A stretch of 33,424 nucleotides of DNA from Bacillota bacterium (lineage in GTDB: Bacteria; Bacillota; Clostridia; Peptostreptococcales; Anaerovoracaceae). Location: positions 1 through 33,424 of the forward strand of contig JAGAHX010000009.1 in assembly GCA_017626845.1 (NCBI GenBank). Reading direction: 5' to 3'. How positions within the stretch are numbered: position 1 is the first letter of the stretch; the number at the start of each line of letters is the position of its first letter. A program made the translations under genes and the position numbers. Shown here piece by piece: positions 1 through 8,483 of the stretch. The notes beneath the pieces were generated by a model. The model worked only from the letters and a program-made list of their open reading frames with translations. It did not search any database and had not been told where the DNA came from.

Positions 1-273
1 CTGCATTTCGAAAAGCCGGATCTGGAGGCCTTCCAGTGCCTGGCGCTGGCTTATAAGGCCATCGAATTAGGAAAGAGCTATCCCATCGTGCTGAACGCAG
101 CCAACGAAGAGGCCGTCGCGGCGTTCCTTTCGGACCGCGTTCCGTTCTACCGGATCGGGGAACTGGTGGAGACTGCGATGGAAGCCCACCAAGCGGCAGA
201 TATCACCTGCGTGGAAGACATCTTTGAAGTGGAACGGGAAACAAGAGAGACTGTTTTGGGGGCAATACAATGA
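1..273 (+). CDS. dxr: 1-deoxy-D-xylulose 5-phosphate reductoisomerase, C-terminal part
   Basis: The reading frame is already open at base 1 and ends at a TGA at 271-273, so only the last 90 residues are present. The visible part contains the family's C-terminal signature LNAANEEAVAAFL followed by a helical tail, which matches DXR (IspC). The enzyme converts DXP to 2-C-methyl-D-erythritol 4-phosphate with NADPH in the cytosol, the second step of the MEP isoprenoid pathway. The stop overlaps the next start (ATGA), and rseP and the MEP gene ispG follow, which is the usual dxr-rseP-ispG order. The start and the catalytic region lie outside the window. Confidence 0.93.
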   Translation: MHFEKPDLEAFQCLALAYKAIELGKSYPIVLNAANEEAVAAFLSDRVPFYRIGELVETAMEAHQAADITCVEDIFEVERETRETVLGAIQ

Positions 274-1274
274 GCATCTTAGCGATCGTTGCGGCAGTCG
301 TACTGTTCTGTCTGCTGGTGGCGGGTCACGAATTCGGCCACTACGCGGCGGCAAAACTGCTGGGCGTAAAAGTAAATGAATTTTCCGTGGGCATGGGTCC
401 GCTCATCTTCCAGAAGACGAAGGGCGAGACCGAATATTCCCTGCGGGCGCTTCCCATCGGCGGATACTGCAAGATCGAAGGGGAGGACGGCGATTCGGAA
501 GACGACCGGTCCTTCGCGAAGAAGCCCTGGTGGGCCAAGGTCATCATCCTGGCCGCCGGCGCCTTCATGAACTTCGTGCTGTGCATCCTGCTGCTGGTGG
601 GCGTGTTCTGGTATTCCGGCGCATACTCCACGACGTTGGCGGAGGTCTCGGACGGATTTCCGGCACAGACCGCCGGTATTCAGGCGGGCGACACCATCGT
701 GGCCATCGACGGGGTGGAATACGACGACTGGCTCGCGGTGGTCGATGCTATCGATGCCAGCCAGGGCGCTCCCATGACCTTTACGGTGGAGCGGGACGGA
801 CAGACCTACGATTACACGATCTCTGCCGTGGAGAGTGAAGGCCGCTGGCTGATGGGCATCACCTGCAAGCTCGTCCATTCGCCGGTGAAAGCCGTCGGAC
901 AGGCCTTCCGCATGACGAAGAGCACCATGGCTGCCATGGGCCAGTTCTTCGGGCAGCTGTTTACCGGTAAAGCCAGCAGCGACGACGTCGTCGGTGTTGT
1001 GGGCATCGTCTCCATGATCGGAGAGCAGGCGAAGTTCGGCTTCATCAACGTGGTGTACCTGATGGCGGTCATCTCCTTAAACCTGGGCATGGTCAACCTG
1101 CTGCCGCTGCCCGCGCTGGATGGCGGACGCATCCTGTTCGTGTTCATCCGGCTCATCACCAGAGACAAGGTCGGCGCCAACGCGGAAGCCATCACCCACG
1201 CCGTGGGCATGGTGCTGCTGCTCGCCCTGATGGCCTTTCTGGTCTTTAAGGACATCAACCGTTTCGTGCTGTAA
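270..1274 (+). CDS. rseP: RIP metalloprotease, RseP/site-2 protease family
   Basis: This is a 334-residue intramembrane zinc protease. The first membrane helix carries HEFGH (residues 20-24), giving two zinc ligands and the catalytic glutamate. A PDZ domain lies at about 120-190. The third ligand is in the LDG motif of the C-terminal helix (NLLPLPALDGGRI, about 276-288, D284). At least three further hydrophobic helices are visible, near 92-115, 262-282 and 310-326. Family members cut membrane-bound anti-sigma factors or leftover signal peptides; the substrate here is unknown. The ATG overlaps the dxr stop by four bases, so translation is probably coupled. Confidence 0.95.
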   Translation: MSILAIVAAVVLFCLLVAGHEFGHYAAAKLLGVKVNEFSVGMGPLIFQKTKGETEYSLRALPIGGYCKIEGEDGDSEDDRSFAKKPWWAKVIILAAGAFMNFVLCILLLVGVFWYSGAYSTTLAEVSDGFPAQTAGIQAGDTIVAIDGVEYDDWLAVVDAIDASQGAPMTFTVERDGQTYDYTISAVESEGRWLMGITCKLVHSPVKAVGQAFRMTKSTMAAMGQFFGQLFTGKASSDDVVGVVGIVSMIGEQAKFGFINVVYLMAVISLNLGMVNLLPLPALDGGRILFVFIRLITRDKVGANAEAITHAVGMVLLLALMAFLVFKDINRFVL

Positions 1275-1285
1275 GGAGGCGCTCT

Positions 1286-2353
1286 GTGACCCAGACAAGA
1301 CAGGTTTTCTGCGGAAACGTTCCCATCGGCGGGGGCGCTCCCGTATCCATACAATCCATGACGAATACCGATACCCGGGACGCTGCTGCGACGCTGGAGC
1401 AGATCAAAAGGCTGGCGGACGCGGGATGCCAGATCATCCGCTGCGCCGTGCCGGATATGGAAGCGGCCAGGGCTTTTGGAAAGATCAAAGCCGGCAGTCC
1501 CATTCCCGTGGTCGCGGACATCCATTTCGACTACCGGCTGGCGCTGGCGGCCATGGAGAACGGCGCGGATAAGATCCGCATCAATCCGGGCAACATCGGA
1601 TCGGAAGAACGGGTCGCAGCCGTGCTGGAAAAGGCGAAGGAATGCGGCATTCCGGTCCGCATCGGCGTCAACTCCGGCTCGTTGGAAAAGGATCTGCTGC
1701 GCAAATACGGCGGCGTATGCGCCCAGGCTCTGTGCGAAAGCGCGCTGAACGCAGCAGCCTATGCCCAGAGCTTCGGCTTCGAAGACATCGTGGTCTCTCT
1801 GAAATCCTCGGACGTGGCCATGAACCACGAGGCCCACAAGCTGTTTCGGGAACAGTCGGACCTGCCGATGCACATCGGCCTTACGGAATCCGGCGTGGGA
1901 CGGATGGCGGAGATCAAGAGCACGGCTGCCCTCGGCGCACTGCTCCTGGACGGCATCGGCGACACCATGCGCATCTCCTTGACGGGCGATCCGCTGCGGG
2001 AAGTCCTGCTGGCGAAAGATCTCCTGACGGCCTGCGGCAAGCGCCGCACCGGCATCGACTTCGTATCCTGTCCGACCTGCGGACGCACCCAGGTGGATCT
2101 TCCCACCATCGCCGCCCGCATCGAAGAGGCGCTGCAGCCGCTGTCCGCAAAGCTGGCCGGAGAAGGAAAATTCATTAAAGTGGCCGTAATGGGCTGCGCC
2201 GTAAACGGGCCGGGAGAAGCGAGAGAAGCGGATTTCGGCGTCGCCTGCGGCAAGGGAACGGGTCTTCTGATCGCCAAAGGCGAACAGATCCGCAACGTCC
2301 CGGAAGAAGAGATCATTCCGCAGCTGTTATCGCTGATCGAACAGAACGTTTAA
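1286..2353 (+). CDS. ispG: 4-hydroxy-3-methylbut-2-enyl diphosphate synthase (flavodoxin/ferredoxin)
   Basis: IspG (GcpE) has 355 residues. It reduces methylerythritol cyclodiphosphate to HMBPP in the MEP pathway using a [4Fe-4S] cluster. The N-terminus VPIGGGAPVSIQSMTNTDT starts the TIM barrel. The cluster ligands are visible as CPTC (C262, C265) and GC (C304), followed by NGPGE with E311 as the expected fourth ligand. The length fits the short bacterial two-domain form. The start is GTG at 1286, chosen because AAGGAGG at 1273-1279 sits seven bases upstream and the protein begins where the family does. It follows rseP by 11 bases, in the same operon. Confidence 0.96.
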   Translation: MTQTRQVFCGNVPIGGGAPVSIQSMTNTDTRDAAATLEQIKRLADAGCQIIRCAVPDMEAARAFGKIKAGSPIPVVADIHFDYRLALAAMENGADKIRINPGNIGSEERVAAVLEKAKECGIPVRIGVNSGSLEKDLLRKYGGVCAQALCESALNAAAYAQSFGFEDIVVSLKSSDVAMNHEAHKLFREQSDLPMHIGLTESGVGRMAEIKSTAALGALLLDGIGDTMRISLTGDPLREVLLAKDLLTACGKRRTGIDFVSCPTCGRTQVDLPTIAARIEEALQPLSAKLAGEGKFIKVAVMGCAVNGPGEAREADFGVACGKGTGLLIAKGEQIRNVPEEEIIPQLLSLIEQNV

Positions 2354-2357
2354 CTTT

Positions 2358-3584
2358 ATGAAACTGAAGAATCCGGAAAACGAAAAATACATCAAGGCAT
2401 CTCTGGCCGGATTTGCCGCCATTGCGGCGGGGATCCTCCTGTTTTTCGCGATCTTCCGCAGCGATGCGCTGGGGCAGGGTGCAGACAGGATCGTCGGCAT
2501 CCTGAAGCCGTTTCTTTACGGTGCCGTCTTTGCCTATATCCTTACGCCGTTATGCAATAAGATCAAAGGACTGCTGCGGAAGGCGTTCGGAAAGAAACAC
2601 GAAAAGCTGGCAGGCGGTCTTTCCATCGTGCTGGCGATGCTGATCGCCGTTCTGCTCGTTTCGCTCCTGTTTATGCTGGTCCTGCCGCAGCTGGTGGACA
2701 GCATCGAACAGCTCAGCAAAACGCTTCCCGGCAAGATCCAGGAGGGCGGAAACCGGGTCGATCAGTTTGTGAAAGAACATCCGCAGCTGCAGGATCTGTG
2801 GAAGCAGTACGGAACGCAGCTGGAGACCAAACTGCAGGATTGGACCCAGAACGGTCTGCCGAGACTCGCCCAGAAGCTCCTGGGCAGCGCAGCCATCTAC
2901 GTACAGCAGACCTTTACGGCGCTGAAGAACATCTTCCTGGGACTGCTGGTGTGCATCTACATCCTCATCAGCCGCAAGCGTTTCGGGGCCCAGGCCAAGA
3001 TGCTGCTGCACGGCATTTTCCCGAACCGGGCTGCCAGGGTCATCGAAAAGGAGATCCGGTATGCGGATAAGATGTTCAACGGCTTCCTGGTAGGGAAGAT
3101 CATCGATTCCGCCATCATCGGCGTGCTGTGCTTCATCGGATGCCTCGTGCTGCATCTGGAGTCGCCGGCTCTCATCGCGGTCATCGTCGGGGTCACGAAC
3201 ATCATTCCGTTCTTCGGCCCCTTTATCGGCGCCATTCCCTGCGCGCTCATGCTGGTCATCCAGAATCCGGTGCACGCGCTTACGTTCGTCATATTTGTCG
3301 TCGTGCTCCAGCAGCTGGACGGCAACATCATCGGCCCCCGCATCCTGGGCGATTCCACGGGACTTTCGAGTTTCTGGGTACTGTTCGCCATCCTGCTGTT
3401 CGGCGGACTGTGGGGCGTTGCCGGCATGATCGCCGGCGTGCCGCTGTTTGCGGTCATCTATGATATCATCCGTCAGCTCGTGTCCATCGGACTGGGCAAG
3501 CACGGCAGAAGCGGCCTCGAAGCCGCCTATAAAGAGGAGTTCCATCCGGAACTGAAAGCGGAAGAAACAGAAGCAAAGGTGTAA
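2358..3584 (+). CDS. AI-2E family transporter (PerM/YdiK-like permease)
   Basis: This 408-residue membrane protein has hydrophobic segments near residues 13-35, 48-66, 88-115, 195-210, 240-262, 270-300, 305-325 and 330-375. A soluble, charged stretch lies between the third and fourth segments (about 118-190). The layout and the late motif GxxxGPRILGDSTGLSSFWVL match the AI-2E/PerM family. Proteins of this family have been linked to autoinducer-2 export, sodium/proton exchange or other efflux, so the substrate cannot be named. It begins four bases after the ispG stop and is probably part of the same transcript. The C-terminal tail after residue 375 is charged and cytoplasmic. Confidence 0.88.
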   Translation: MKLKNPENEKYIKASLAGFAAIAAGILLFFAIFRSDALGQGADRIVGILKPFLYGAVFAYILTPLCNKIKGLLRKAFGKKHEKLAGGLSIVLAMLIAVLLVSLLFMLVLPQLVDSIEQLSKTLPGKIQEGGNRVDQFVKEHPQLQDLWKQYGTQLETKLQDWTQNGLPRLAQKLLGSAAIYVQQTFTALKNIFLGLLVCIYILISRKRFGAQAKMLLHGIFPNRAARVIEKEIRYADKMFNGFLVGKIIDSAIIGVLCFIGCLVLHLESPALIAVIVGVTNIIPFFGPFIGAIPCALMLVIQNPVHALTFVIFVVVLQQLDGNIIGPRILGDSTGLSSFWVLFAILLFGGLWGVAGMIAGVPLFAVIYDIIRQLVSIGLGKHGRSGLEAAYKEEFHPELKAEETEAKV

Positions 3585-3587
3585 GCC

Positions 3588-5567
3588 ATGAGCGAATTCC
3601 GGTATTCCGACAGAGGGGACGTATTGACAGGCCAGCTGATCGCAGGGGGATACGACAGCGCCTACTGGGGGAAGAGCGAGGAGAAGGTCTTAGACCGGGC
3701 CCTCGAATACATCAAGAACAAGTTCGGCGAGGAAATGCTGCCGTACCTGTCTGTTCTGGACTTGGGATGCGGCTGCGGCAGACCGATGCCGCGCTTTTCT
3801 GCGCTGTTTTCCAGCGTTACGGGCCTGGAACCCGATGCGGAACGCTGCGACCAGGCGATGGAGCTCATCCTGGACCAGGGTCTCGAGAACGCTACGGCTC
3901 TCTGCATGGATCTGCAGCAGTACGCAGCGGAATTCCCGAATCAGACCTTCGACGTTGTCCTCTGCAGCCACGTGTTCCAGCACATGAAGCACGAGACGGC
4001 CTGCGCCATCCTGGAAGGCTTAAAGCACGTCATGGGACCGGATACGGTCTGCATCTTTACGACGACCTTTACCGACCGCCGGCGCAATCTCTACACCGAG
4101 GAATTTCTGGAAAACGGCGAACGGACCGTCCTGGAAACGGACGAAACGGGGTTCGACCGGGCCGTGGATGACCCGGACAAACTTGCGGTGTGCCTGTTCT
4201 CCCGTCCCTGGATGGAGCGGTTCCTCACGTCCTGCGGCTTAAAGACGCAGCTGTTCCAGGCGTATCATTTCGCCGGGGAGAGAAGGGCGGAGGACGACAT
4301 TTCTTCCTCCGGTGACCCGGCCGAGCTGGCTTTTGCCCGGGATGCCTTCTATCTGTGCGAACCGGCGGAGGGCACGCTGCTGCGGACTTCCTGCGGTCCG
4401 GAGACCGCTTCCGGCAAGATCTGCTACATGCAGTTCTATTATGTGGATGCCAACGAGAGCATGAACACCGCCCGGATCCGCAAGTTCCAGACCACCGAAA
4501 AAGACGATGTGGCGGAGATCCGGGAAGCCTTTGCCACGGCGGAAGGATTCCTCTACGGCGGCACGCTGCATTTCCCCGCCATCCGGTATTTCCGCATCGT
4601 GGATGTCCGTTCCGACAAGGTGGACATCGCGGAATCCCATCTCATCATCAGTTTCTATCCCCGTTCCGGCGCCGTTCAGGTGAGCGTCAATCTGACGCTG
4701 CAGGACATCTCCTGCGACGATTTCATCTTCCTGCATCAGGTGCAGTGCGCCGACGGCTTCTTTACCATAAACGGAAAGCCCGGCTCCATCGGCGCCTTAT
4801 GCGAATCGGTGCTGGCGGAATGCGGACTGCGGCATTTCATAAAAGGTTCGAATTCCATCATTACGGAGCTCAACCGCTACGGCAGCTGCAAGGATCCTTT
4901 GTCGCTCACGCTGGACGAGGAACGCTGCCTCTACGGCATGCTGACCGGGGACGAAGGCTACCTGCACGTGCCGCAAGCGCTCATCGAAGAACGCATGGCG
5001 GAGAGCTGGACCAGCCGCGACTTCGTCAAGGTGATCGCCTTCAGCAGCAATTACGTTCTGCTGAATTTCAACCAGGGCGAGACCTACGCCGACTATATCG
5101 ACTATCAGAAACCCTACGCCGACCACTATTTCGGCGCGTTAAACGAGTATTTCACCATGGATGCGCCTACTGCGGGGGTCAACCACGGGCTGTTCTTCTC
5201 CGTGGAGATGGGCCAGATCATCCGCACCAGCACGGAACGGCTGATGAGCGGCAACCCCAAGGTCGCGGCATCCCACGGCTTCTTCGTGACGGACGACATC
5301 AAGCGGAACAAGCGCATCCGCGCCGAGATGATCCGCACGCTCAACAAACTGGATCGGGTAAACATTACGGAGCTGGGCGCCCTGGACGACCTCGTGCTGA
5401 AGAATCTGGACGCTTCCCAGAAGATCGAGAGCATCCGCAACTTCCTGGAGCTGGTGGAATCCGACCTGGATCTGCTGTACAGCACCACGACGAACCGCAT
5501 GGTGACGATCCTGACGATCCTGGGCCTGCTGTTTGCGCTCATCCAGACCATAAACAGTTTCCAATAA
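3588..5567 (+). CDS. SAM-dependent methyltransferase fused to an unknown region with a C-terminal membrane helix
   Basis: This is a 659-residue protein. Residues about 30-225 form a class I methyltransferase: motif I VLDLGCGCG (56-64), an acidic residue after strand 2 in GLEPD (E81), and FDVVLCSHVFQHM (121-133) in the motif IV region. Residues about 275-600 match no family I recognise; they look mixed alpha/beta with many charged residues. The end has a helical stretch (about 605-632) and one hydrophobic helix (638-655). That layout recalls the helix before the membrane in CorA-like proteins, but no GMN motif or second helix is present. The substrate is unknown. It starts three bases after the permease stop and is followed by mutY. 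The methyltransferase call is firm; the rest is not assigned. Confidence 0.8.
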   Translation: MSEFRYSDRGDVLTGQLIAGGYDSAYWGKSEEKVLDRALEYIKNKFGEEMLPYLSVLDLGCGCGRPMPRFSALFSSVTGLEPDAERCDQAMELILDQGLENATALCMDLQQYAAEFPNQTFDVVLCSHVFQHMKHETACAILEGLKHVMGPDTVCIFTTTFTDRRRNLYTEEFLENGERTVLETDETGFDRAVDDPDKLAVCLFSRPWMERFLTSCGLKTQLFQAYHFAGERRAEDDISSSGDPAELAFARDAFYLCEPAEGTLLRTSCGPETASGKICYMQFYYVDANESMNTARIRKFQTTEKDDVAEIREAFATAEGFLYGGTLHFPAIRYFRIVDVRSDKVDIAESHLIISFYPRSGAVQVSVNLTLQDISCDDFIFLHQVQCADGFFTINGKPGSIGALCESVLAECGLRHFIKGSNSIITELNRYGSCKDPLSLTLDEERCLYGMLTGDEGYLHVPQALIEERMAESWTSRDFVKVIAFSSNYVLLNFNQGETYADYIDYQKPYADHYFGALNEYFTMDAPTAGVNHGLFFSVEMGQIIRTSTERLMSGNPKVAASHGFFVTDDIKRNKRIRAEMIRTLNKLDRVNITELGALDDLVLKNLDASQKIESIRNFLELVESDLDLLYSTTTNRMVTILTILGLLFALIQTINSFQ

Positions 5568-5572
5568 CGGAC

Positions 5573-6607
5573 ATGGAATTTATCGATTTAAAAACGACGG
5601 CCGCTTCGATCGCGGACTGGTACGCAAAGCATAAGAGAGATCTGCCCTGGCGGCAGGGGAAAGACCCTTACCGCATCTGGATCTCGGAGATCATGCTGCA
5701 GCAGACCCGCATCGAGGCGGTCATTCCGTATTATGAGCGCTTTCTGGCGGAGCTGCCGGACGTTTCTGCGCTGGCAGCCGTCCCGGAAGACCGGCTTTTA
5801 AAACTGTGGGAAGGGCTGGGCTATTACAGCCGGGCCAGAAATCTGAAGAAGGCGGCGGTCCTTTTGCAGGAGCAGTACGGCGGGCAGATGCCTCATAAGG
5901 CGGAAGAGCTCCGGAAACTCCCCGGCATCGGCGACTATACGGCAGGAGCCATCGCATCCATCGCGTTCGGAGAGCCCGCACCTGCGGTGGACGGCAACGT
6001 GATGCGGGTGCTGATGCGGCTTGCTGCCTGCGGCGACGACATCATGAACACGAAGGTGCGTAAAGAAGCGGCCCGGCAGCTGCAGGAAGTCTATCCGGCA
6101 GAGGAAGGGGCCGCGCTGCTGACGGAAGGCCTGATGGAACTGGGAGAGCGCATCTGCATCCCCAATGGCGTGCCGCTCTGCGATGCCTGTCCCTGCGGTG
6201 CGCTCTGCAAGGCCCATGCCGAAGGCAAGGAACTGCAGTTTCCCGTCCGTGCGGAAAAGAAGACAAGGCGGATCGAAGAAAAGACCGTGCTCGTTCTTCG
6301 CTGCGGCGACCGCTATGCCCTGGAAAAGAGACCCGATACCGGCCTTTTAGCCGGCCTGTGGGGTTTTCCCATCCTCGATGGCTATCTAACAGAGGAAGCG
6401 ATAAAAGCAAGATTCAATGCCGTGTATGTACATCCCTTAGGTAATGCAAAGCATATCTTTACCCATATCGAGTGGCATATGGAAGGGTATCTGGTGGATT
6501 GCGAAGAGGACGGCGGATATCGCTGGGTCACCAAAAACGAGATCGAAACGGACTATTCGATTCCAACAGCGTTTAAAACTTATAAAAAAACCTTGCAATA
6601 TCTGTAA
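5573..6607 (+). CDS. mutY: A/G-specific adenine DNA glycosylase MutY
   Basis: MutY has 344 residues and removes adenine mispaired with 8-oxoguanine in base excision repair. The glycosylase core has SEIMLQQTR with catalytic E39, the helix-hairpin-helix LPGIGDYTAGAI, and D140 in PAVDGNV. The iron-sulfur cysteines are C195, C203, C206 and C212; the first gap is seven residues, one longer than in the E. coli enzyme. Residues about 225-344 are the NUDIX-like domain that reads 8-oxoguanine (LWGFP, FTHIEW). The frame stays open far upstream across the preceding gene. The ATG at 5573 is chosen because it lies five bases after that stop and gives the family's N-terminus. No strong ribosome site is visible. 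Confidence 0.94.
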   Translation: MEFIDLKTTAASIADWYAKHKRDLPWRQGKDPYRIWISEIMLQQTRIEAVIPYYERFLAELPDVSALAAVPEDRLLKLWEGLGYYSRARNLKKAAVLLQEQYGGQMPHKAEELRKLPGIGDYTAGAIASIAFGEPAPAVDGNVMRVLMRLAACGDDIMNTKVRKEAARQLQEVYPAEEGAALLTEGLMELGERICIPNGVPLCDACPCGALCKAHAEGKELQFPVRAEKKTRRIEEKTVLVLRCGDRYALEKRPDTGLLAGLWGFPILDGYLTEEAIKARFNAVYVHPLGNAKHIFTHIEWHMEGYLVDCEEDGGYRWVTKNEIETDYSIPTAFKTYKKTLQYL

Positions 6608-6620
6608 ACCATGATATGAT
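6593..6620 (+). promoter_or_regulatory. Sigma-A type promoter for the rimP-nusA-infB operon
   Basis: TTGCAA at 6593-6598 and TATGAT at 6615-6620 are separated by 16 bases. The -35 box overlaps the last codons of mutY. Transcription would begin near 6627, just before the leader hairpin of the rimP operon. The match is by eye to the consensus. Confidence 0.65.
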
Positions 6621-6642
6621 AGTTAAGGTATACGTTATTTCT

Positions 6643-6672
6643 AAAGAGTGGGCAGGCCCACTCTTTCGTTTT
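6643..6672 (+). terminator. Leader hairpin / possible attenuator upstream of rimP
   Basis: A perfect 10-base-pair stem (6643-6652 with 6657-6666) closes a CAGG loop and is followed by CGTTTTAGA. It sits between the promoter and the rimP ribosome site, so it would form in the operon's own leader. It could be a terminator or attenuator, or a processing site. The T-run is short and interrupted, so termination may be partial. Confidence 0.6.
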
Positions 6673-6686
6673 AGAGAGGAAACGGT

Positions 6687-7166
6687 TTGGCTGGTAAAAA
6701 GATAGAAGAACTCGTAGCATCCTGGATGGAAAGCTACGAAAACGCGGCCGGATACGAGCTCAACAGGACCGAATTCGTCAAGGAAGGCGCCGATTGGTAC
6801 CTCCGCGTCTACGTGGACAAAGTGGAAGAAGACGGCTACGGCACCATGGGCACCGACGACTGCGAGGCGATCAGCCGCTACTTGAGCGAAAAGCTGGACG
6901 AGGCAGATCCCATCAAACAGAACTATTATCTGGAGGTCTCTTCTCCCGGCATGGACAGACCCCTGCTGAAGGATAAGGACTTCGAACGGTTTATGGGCAG
7001 CGAGATCGAGATCCGGCTCTATAAAGCGGTGGACGGAAAGAAGTTCTACACGGGCAAGCTCACCGGATACGAGAACGGCACCGTCACCATCACCAACGAA
7101 AAGGGAAAAGAAATTTCACTGCAGCGTTCCGATGCAGCGAAGATAAATCTGGCAGTTGTATTCTAA
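6687..7166 (+). CDS. rimP: Ribosome maturation factor RimP
   Basis: RimP has 159 residues and helps assemble the 30S subunit. The N-terminal alpha/beta domain includes DCEAISRYLSEKLDE and YYLEVSSPGMDRPL, the most typical stretch of the family. A C-terminal SH3-like domain follows (about 90-159). The start is TTG at 6687, supported by AGAGAGGA at 6673-6680 six bases upstream; no ATG fits. It is the first gene of the operon and nusA follows after 15 bases, as in most bacteria. Control probably acts through the promoter and hairpin just upstream. Confidence 0.95.
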   Translation: MAGKKIEELVASWMESYENAAGYELNRTEFVKEGADWYLRVYVDKVEEDGYGTMGTDDCEAISRYLSEKLDEADPIKQNYYLEVSSPGMDRPLLKDKDFERFMGSEIEIRLYKAVDGKKFYTGKLTGYENGTVTITNEKGKEISLQRSDAAKINLAVVF

Positions 7167-7181
7167 GGAGGAAGTACAGGC

Positions 7182-8474
7182 ATGAATATGGAATTCATCG
7201 AGGCCATCGAAGCGCTGGAAAGAGAAAAGGGCATTTCCAAGGACGTCCTGATCGACGCGATCGAAAGCGCACTGGTCTCGGCATATAAGAAGAATTACGG
7301 CACATCCCAGAATGTACGGGTCAACATCGACCGCGAGACCGGCGACATCGACGTCTTCATGAGACGCGACATCGTGGAGGAAGTGGAAGATCCCTTCTCC
7401 CAGGCCAGCCTGGAAGAGGCGCAGGAGATCGACCCCGCCTACGAGCTGGGCGACGTCATCGAATATCAGGTGACCCCGAAGGATTTCGGACGCATCGCCG
7501 CGCAGACCGCCAAGCAGGTCGTCGTGCAGCGCATCCGGGAGACCGAAAGAGGAATGATCTACGACGATTACATCTCCCGCCAGTCCGAGGTCGTTACCGG
7601 CATCGTGCAGCGAATCAGCAACGATACGGTGTTCGTGAGCATGGGCAGAGCCGAAGGCATCCTTTCTCCCAACGAACAGATCCCCGGTGAGCGCTACCGG
7701 GTCAACGAGCGCATCAAGGTCTACGTCATGGACGTCAAGAAGACCACGAAAGGCCCTCAGGTGTTCCTGTCCCGCACGCACCCCGGTCTCGTCAAGAGAC
7801 TGTTCGAACTGGAAGTCCCCGAGATCCAGGAAGGCGTCGTGGAGATCAAGAGCATCGCAAGAGAAGCGGGCTCCCGCACGAAGATCGCTGTCTGCACCTA
7901 CGATGAGAACGTGGATCCCGTCGGTTCCTGCGTCGGCACCAGAGGCGGAAGAGTCCAGGCCGTCGTGGACGAACTGGGCGGCGAGAAGATCGACATCATC
8001 AACTGGAGCGAAGATCCCGGCAAACTCATCAGCAGTGCACTGTCTCCCGCCAAGGTGGAGATGGTCCTGATCGATGAAAAGGGCCGTTCCGCCACCGTCG
8101 TCGTTCCCGACTACCAGCTGTCCCTCGCGATCGGCAAGGAAGGCCAGAACGTAAGACTGGCGGCCAAGCTGTGCAGCTGGAAGATCGACATCAAGAGCCA
8201 CACGCAGTTCCAGCCCAAGCTGGAAGAGATGCAGAGAAAGGCTCTGGAGCCGGAGGAACCGGTGGAAGAGGCCGAAGAGACTGTACCCGAAGTTATCGAA
8301 GCAGCGGAACCTGCCGCAGCAGTAACCGAGGAAACGGCAGCAGAACTTCCCAACTTAAAGCGCTTTAAGAAAGCGGAACTCATGGAATTCGCCGAGGCGA
8401 ACGGCATCGAACTCGATCCGAAAGCCACCAACGCAGCCATGATCGACGCGATCACCGAGGCCTTTGCCAAGTAG
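7182..8474 (+). CDS. nusA: Transcription termination/antitermination factor NusA
   Basis: NusA has 430 residues and binds RNA polymerase and nascent RNA to control pausing and termination. Visible domains are the N-terminal polymerase-binding domain (about 1-128), S1 (about 135-200), KH1 with GTRGGR (252-257) and KH2 with IGKEGQN (317-323). An acidic Glu/Ala-rich linker (about 352-388) and a short helical module (391-430) follow. That last module resembles SAP/HeH-type helix-extended loop-helix modules, not the E. coli acidic repeats. GGAGG at about 7167-7171 precedes the ATG. A second ATG six bases downstream is possible. Confidence 0.96.
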   Translation: MNMEFIEAIEALEREKGISKDVLIDAIESALVSAYKKNYGTSQNVRVNIDRETGDIDVFMRRDIVEEVEDPFSQASLEEAQEIDPAYELGDVIEYQVTPKDFGRIAAQTAKQVVVQRIRETERGMIYDDYISRQSEVVTGIVQRISNDTVFVSMGRAEGILSPNEQIPGERYRVNERIKVYVMDVKKTTKGPQVFLSRTHPGLVKRLFELEVPEIQEGVVEIKSIAREAGSRTKIAVCTYDENVDPVGSCVGTRGGRVQAVVDELGGEKIDIINWSEDPGKLISSALSPAKVEMVLIDEKGRSATVVVPDYQLSLAIGKEGQNVRLAAKLCSWKIDIKSHTQFQPKLEEMQRKALEPEEPVEEAEETVPEVIEAAEPAAAVTEETAAELPNLKRFKKAELMEFAEANGIELDPKATNAAMIDAITEAFAK

Positions 8475-8483
8475 AGGTCCGCA

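Noticed and set aside
812-1873. Minus-strand open frame of 353 codons across rseP and ispG
   Set aside because: It lies opposite two certain genes, has no recognisable motifs, and reflects third-position GC bias.
4355-5572. Upstream extension of the mutY frame to 750 codons
   Set aside because: The added part is arginine/proline-rich out-of-frame text across the methyltransferase gene; the ATG at 5573 gives the true MutY N-terminus.
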